This document shows positions 17,515 to 21,114 of a stretch of DNA of 21,114 nt, one piece after another (the stretch's first letter is position 1; each line of letters opens with the position of its first letter). The DNA comes from a virus. The notes below the pieces were generated by a model. The model was not told the DNA's origin, did not search any database, and worked only from the letters and a program-made list of their open reading frames with translations. A program made the position numbers and the translations under genes. Location of the stretch: positions 1 to 21,114 of the IMG/VR virus record IMGVR_UViG_3300025536_000040. One strand, 5' to 3'.

Positions 17515-20447
17515 CGGTCGTAATCAAGGCTCAGGACGAAGCCTCCGCTACGTTGAAGAAAATTCAGCGAGAGCTTGCTAATACGTCCTCCTCTATCAAA
17601 GGCGTTGGCGACAATTCGGAAAGCTTAAACCGCTTGAACGGTACTTTCGACGGTATCGGGACGGCGGTTTCTCGCTTTGGTATGATCGCTGGAGCGGCTA
17701 CGGCGGCCGCTGGTATCGCCTCTGTTAAAATGGCTGGAGACTTCCAACAGTCCCTAAATATATTGGGGTCTGTTACGAACGCTACAGCTGGTCAAATGGC
17801 CATGTTATCCGACAAGGCTAGGGAACTCGGTCAAGATGTTTCGCTACCGGGTATCTCCGCTAAAGACGCGGCCGCCGCTATGACGGAACTCGGTAAAGCT
17901 GGTCTCTCCGTAAATGATATTATGGGAGCTTCGAAGGGTGTCCTATCGCTCGCCAAGGCTGGCCAGATTGACGTCGGAACAGCCGCGACTACGACGGCTC
18001 GAGCATTAAACGCCTTCGGCCTAGCTGGTTCAGAAGCTTCACGAGTTGCTGACTTACTCTCAGCTGGTGCTAACGCTTCGACGGCTTCAGTCGGCGATAT
18101 GGCTATGGGACTTCAGCAAGTAGGAGCTTCAGCCGCTACTATGAAAGTTCCGCTTCAAGATACCGTTACCGCCTTGGCTATGTTCTCCAACGCTGGTATT
18201 AACGGTTCTGACGCTGGTACTTCACTCAAGACTATGTTCGCTCGGCTTGTTCCTCAAACTGACGACGCGGCCGCTACTATGAAAAAACTCGGCCTTGATT
18301 TCTTCGACGCTAAGGGTAACTTCGTTGGCCTACAAGAAACTTCTCGCCAGCTTCAAAAATCTCTCGGCTCTTTATCTACTGAGCAAAAAACAGCCGCTCT
18401 AAATACGATCTTCGGTTCGGACGCTTCCCGAGCGGCCGCTATATTCGCCAGCCAAGGAGCGACGGCGTTCAACGATATGAGCAAGGCCGTTAATAAATCA
18501 GGAGCGGCTACCGATCTTGCGGCCGCTCAGAACTCAGGCTTCAACGGTGCTTTAGATAACCTTATCAGCACGTTAGAGACCGTCGGTACTGACTTAGGAA
18601 CGAAAGTCCTCCCTCCACTCACTAAATTCATTCAAGCCCTCTCAAATGGCGTTAAACCAGCCGTAGACTGGGCGATAAACAACTTCCCTATCCTCGCCGC
18701 TGTGATTACTTCAGTCGGTGTAGCTATTGCTACCTTCAAGATTGTCGCTTTCATAAGTGCTTTACAGGCTGTCGGCTTCGCGGCTACCAACGTCGGTATC
18801 GCTTTCAATTTCCTAATGGCTAACCCGATTATCCTGGTCCTGGCGGCTCTTGCTGGAACTCTGGTATTCCTCCAACTCAAGTTCGATATTTTCGGTAAGG
18901 CGATCGCTCTCGGTAAAACTCTGATCGACGGTTTTAACCCAGCTGTCGAAAGTGCTAAGAACTTCCTCGCTGGGCTTGCAAGCGGTGGACTTGATCTCGC
19001 TAGGGGGGCGGTCGAAACATTCAACTCAGCAATCGACGCTTCTAAGAAATTTATTACCGATCACAAAAACGAAATACTTATCGCCGCTGGGGTACTGGCT
19101 ACGATCTTCGGACCGACGCTCGTAATGCTCGGAGTTCAGGCTATCGCCGCTGGTGTTCAAATCGCCGCTGGTGCTGTAATGGGAGCGGCCGCTTGGGTTG
19201 CTAACGCCGCTGTCGCTACTGGAGCTTGGCTCGCTAACCTTCCGAGGGTTGTCGCTTCGGCCGTATCAACGGCTATCGCAAATACTGTTCAGGCGGCTAT
19301 CGCTGGTGGAGCTTGGATATTACAAGCAGGTCGTTCAGCTCTCGCTTGGATAGCTCAGTTCGCAATTATGAAGGGTCAGGCGTTACTTGCTGGGGCTACA
19401 ATGGTCGCTCAGGCTTCACTCGCTGGCTACGCTTGGATAGCCCGAGGAATTGCTGTCGCTATACCTTGGCTGATCGCTTTTGGTTCTATGGTAGTCGGTG
19501 CTATAGCCGCTGGTATCTCAATCGCGGCCGCTGGTATCGCCGCCGCTCTACCTTGGATAATTGCCTTCGCTCCAGTAATTGCGATTATCGCCGCCGTTGC
19601 GGCCGCCGCTTTCCTGATCGTCTCAAACTGGGGAGTTATCACCGAGTTTATGGGTAAGCTTTGGGACGGTGTTCTCAGCGTGATTAACGGCTTTATTGGC
19701 TGGGTTCGTGGAAACTGGCCTCTATTACTGGCTATTATTACTGGTCCTATCGGACTGGCTGTTAAATTCATTATCGACCACTGGCAACAAATAAAAGACG
19801 GTGCTTCGAATATGATAGGTGGCTTAGTAAGCTTCTTTGGCGGTCTCCCCGGTCGAGTAATGGGAGCTATAGGAAGCTTCGGCTCGTTGCTCTACAACTC
19901 AGGTCGAGACCTGATTAACGGTTTCATTAACGGAGCTGGCTCGCTTCTATCAAATATCGGAAACTTTTTCCTCGATAAAGTCCCCGGCTGGATAAAAGAC
20001 CCGTTCAAAAAAGCTCTCGGAATTCATTCACCGAGTACCGTTTTCGCTGGCTATGGTAAGAACACCATTCAAGGTTTGGCCAACGGTATCAACGGAGCTA
20101 AGGGAATAATCAAGTCGGCTATGGGTTCAGTAAGCTCAGCCGTCTCTAGCGGTCTGAGTATTGTCGCTTCGCCAACGATCACGGCTAATATGGCTTCTGA
20201 TAATCAAATGGCTATCAGTACCACTACAGGTAGTGCAAACAACGCTATTCAATCTTCAGGCACTCCTACCGCCGCTGGCTCGAGCAACGGCTCAGCTCCT
20301 CAGATAATTGTACCGATTACAGTCCAAGGTAATATAATTGGTAATGACAGTGGCCTTCGGGACTTAGGTATTATGATCGCCCAACAAGTTCAGAACGCCA
20401 TGAAAGCCCAAGGAACAACTGATATAAATATGTTGAGGACTACTTAA
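17493..20447 (+). CDS. Tail tape measure protein
   Basis: This 984-residue protein sets tail length and is ejected with the DNA. Residues 1-55 are helical; about 90-340 match the TP901-type core (ARELGQDVSLPGISAKDAAA, MTELGKAGLSVNDIMGASKG, ALAMFSNAGINGSDAGTSLK). Several very hydrophobic Ala-rich segments occupy about 395-460 and 520-745, likely membrane-inserting during injection. The C-terminus has the recurrent motif GIHSPSTVFAGYGKNTIQGL. From about 0.15 nm per residue the tail would be near 150 nm, a siphovirus length. Its Ala runs are coded with GCG/GCC, avoiding GCTGC and GCAGC. Confidence 0.95.
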   Translation: MDQQQALAVVIKAQDEASATLKKIQRELANTSSSIKGVGDNSESLNRLNGTFDGIGTAVSRFGMIAGAATAAAGIASVKMAGDFQQSLNILGSVTNATAGQMAMLSDKARELGQDVSLPGISAKDAAAAMTELGKAGLSVNDIMGASKGVLSLAKAGQIDVGTAATTTARALNAFGLAGSEASRVADLLSAGANASTASVGDMAMGLQQVGASAATMKVPLQDTVTALAMFSNAGINGSDAGTSLKTMFARLVPQTDDAAATMKKLGLDFFDAKGNFVGLQETSRQLQKSLGSLSTEQKTAALNTIFGSDASRAAAIFASQGATAFNDMSKAVNKSGAATDLAAAQNSGFNGALDNLISTLETVGTDLGTKVLPPLTKFIQALSNGVKPAVDWAINNFPILAAVITSVGVAIATFKIVAFISALQAVGFAATNVGIAFNFLMANPIILVLAALAGTLVFLQLKFDIFGKAIALGKTLIDGFNPAVESAKNFLAGLASGGLDLARGAVETFNSAIDASKKFITDHKNEILIAAGVLATIFGPTLVMLGVQAIAAGVQIAAGAVMGAAAWVANAAVATGAWLANLPRVVASAVSTAIANTVQAAIAGGAWILQAGRSALAWIAQFAIMKGQALLAGATMVAQASLAGYAWIARGIAVAIPWLIAFGSMVVGAIAAGISIAAAGIAAALPWIIAFAPVIAIIAAVAAAAFLIVSNWGVITEFMGKLWDGVLSVINGFIGWVRGNWPLLLAIITGPIGLAVKFIIDHWQQIKDGASNMIGGLVSFFGGLPGRVMGAIGSFGSLLYNSGRDLINGFINGAGSLLSNIGNFFLDKVPGWIKDPFKKALGIHSPSTVFAGYGKNTIQGLANGINGAKGIIKSAMGSVSSAVSSGLSIVASPTITANMASDNQMAISTTTGSANNAIQSSGTPTAAGSSNGSAPQIIVPITVQGNIIGNDSGLRDLGIMIAQQVQNAMKAQGTTDINMLRTT

Positions 20448-20448
20448 A

Positions 20449-20787
20449 ATGACTATAGACGGAAACACAATTCTAACCCCTCAAGGGCTCAAAGAGTATT
20501 ACGACTACGCTCGTAATGATAACTTTTCGCTCAATCATACAATGCAACGAAATCAGCTTGGGAAAAAGAAGGTCGCTGAAATGACTTGGACGAATTTATT
20601 CCCCGACGAACTCGCGGCTATATTAGCTTGGGCTGACGATCTGAACAGTCATGTTTACGGAAATACCGATAGCTCTCGAGGCTTCTTAACGTTTACTGGC
20701 CTCTGTACTATTACTGACGACGGTCAATATCAAAAGGGAGGCTCGTATATGATAGACACCTTCAGCGTAAGAATTCGGGAGGTATAA
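20449..20787 (+). CDS. Minor tail protein
   Basis: This 112-residue protein starts at ATG 20449 one base after the tape measure stop, with GAGGA upstream. It is mixed alpha-beta (LTPQGLKEYYDYARNDNFSL; MTWTNLFPDELAAILAWADD) and ends in a strand MIDTFSVRIREV. Its place right after the tape measure suggests a small tail-tip or distal tail component. The family is not recognised. Confidence 0.7.
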   Translation: MTIDGNTILTPQGLKEYYDYARNDNFSLNHTMQRNQLGKKKVAEMTWTNLFPDELAAILAWADDLNSHVYGNTDSSRGFLTFTGLCTITDDGQYQKGGSYMIDTFSVRIREV

Positions 20788-20788
20788 C

Positions 20789-21114
20789 GTGCAAGCCGTT
20801 AGCTCAGCCTTCACGACAGCGGCCGCCGCTCCAGCTAACCAGCCGAATTTCGGCCTTCTTGTTTCGTGGCTTAAAACCTTCGACCCGACTGTTCAGTTCT
20901 TTCAAATCGGGGTATCTCCTATCGGTGGTAATCACCCTATCAGGGGAAACAATACCGATATTACTCTCTTCGATAAATACAACTACGTCGTAGAAACTCC
21001 CCAAGTAAATAACCTGACAATCGAGCGAACTATATCTACTATTCCTATTGGTATTATGTCGGCTCAGCTTGATCTCGAGCTAGATAATACTACTAAGCGA
21101 TACCTCCCCGGCTA
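20789..21114 (+). CDS. Partial distal tail protein, 3' end outside the window
   Basis: An open frame from GTG 20789 (GGGAGG just upstream, next to the previous stop) runs to the window end, at least 108 residues. It begins with an Ala-rich stretch (MQAVSSAFTTAAAAPANQ) and continues as a beta-rich domain (SWLKTFDPTVQFFQIGVSPI; MSAQLDLELDNTTKRYLPG). Position and pattern fit a tail-tip or baseplate hub protein. The opposite-strand frame here is a shadow. Confidence 0.7.
   Translation, partial: MQAVSSAFTTAAAAPANQPNFGLLVSWLKTFDPTVQFFQIGVSPIGGNHPIRGNNTDITLFDKYNYVVETPQVNNLTIERTISTIPIGIMSAQLDLELDNTTKRYLPG

Noticed and set aside
19313-19771. Alternative frames over the tape measure gene
   Set aside because: Compositional shadows of its Ala-rich repeats; the main frame is fully supported.
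1-21114. CRISPR arrays, tRNA genes, insertion sequences, attachment sites and integrase
   Set aside because: I looked for regular repeats, cloverleaf-like segments, transposase or integrase motifs and found none that could be supported.

Overview
The window is a contiguous piece of a tailed bacteriophage (or prophage) genome with a long-tailed, siphovirus-like plan. There is no rRNA, tRNA, CRISPR array, insertion sequence, integrase or recognisable lysis cassette. Base composition is intermediate, Shine-Dalgarno sites are common and promoters look sigma-70-like (one is a perfect TTGACA-N17-TATAAT), so the host is a bacterium using the standard code. I cannot name the host from sequence alone.

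Layout. (1) 1-2000: a leftward (- strand) operon of small unrecognised proteins, one of them a secreted Pro/Thr-rich protein, plus a second leftward transcription unit that leaves the window at position 1. Two places in this operon look frameshifted. (2) 2000-2840: a compact control region. It holds the leftward promoter P2, a small leftward gene, two predicted rightward non-coding RNAs with their own promoters and intrinsic terminators, DnaA-box-like sites, short direct repeats, and the rightward promoter P3. (3) 2840-6290: a rightward series of about twelve tightly packed small genes, many joined by ATGA or TAATG overlaps. They include a LexA-type winged-helix DNA-binding protein, two small membrane proteins, zinc-knuckle-like proteins and a HAD-family phosphatase. 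(4) 6331-13345: the packaging and head module: small and large terminase, a portal fused to a MuF-type head morphogenesis domain, a protease with a nested scaffold, a decoration-like protein and a Mu gpT-like major capsid protein. (5) 13421-15579: head-tail connector, completion and terminator proteins with Mu-like features. (6) 15636-21114: tail genes: tail tube, a tail assembly chaperone pair made by -1 frameshifting, a 984-residue tape measure protein and the first distal tail genes, the last one cut by the window end.

How the parts may work together. The head genes resemble phage Mu (T-like capsid, I/Z-like protease and scaffold, G-like completion protein), while the tail has long-tailed siphovirus organisation. 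Control appears to rest on a repeated motif CGAACAAA found at several promoters and just after the LexA-type gene, and on a repeated leader/ribosome-binding box GGAGACCTAAC at first genes of transcription units. The most interesting prediction is a roughly 90-nt RNA at about 2124-2212 whose loop is antisense to this box (13 contiguous bases to the nearest target), suggesting a phage small RNA that silences several phage mRNAs by covering their ribosome-binding sites.

A second whole-window signal is the apparent complete absence, in my reading, of the words GCGC and GCAGC/GCTGC, although GCCGC/GCGGC are very frequent. This is a likely imprint of restriction avoidance and also explains an excess of GCGGCCGC sites.
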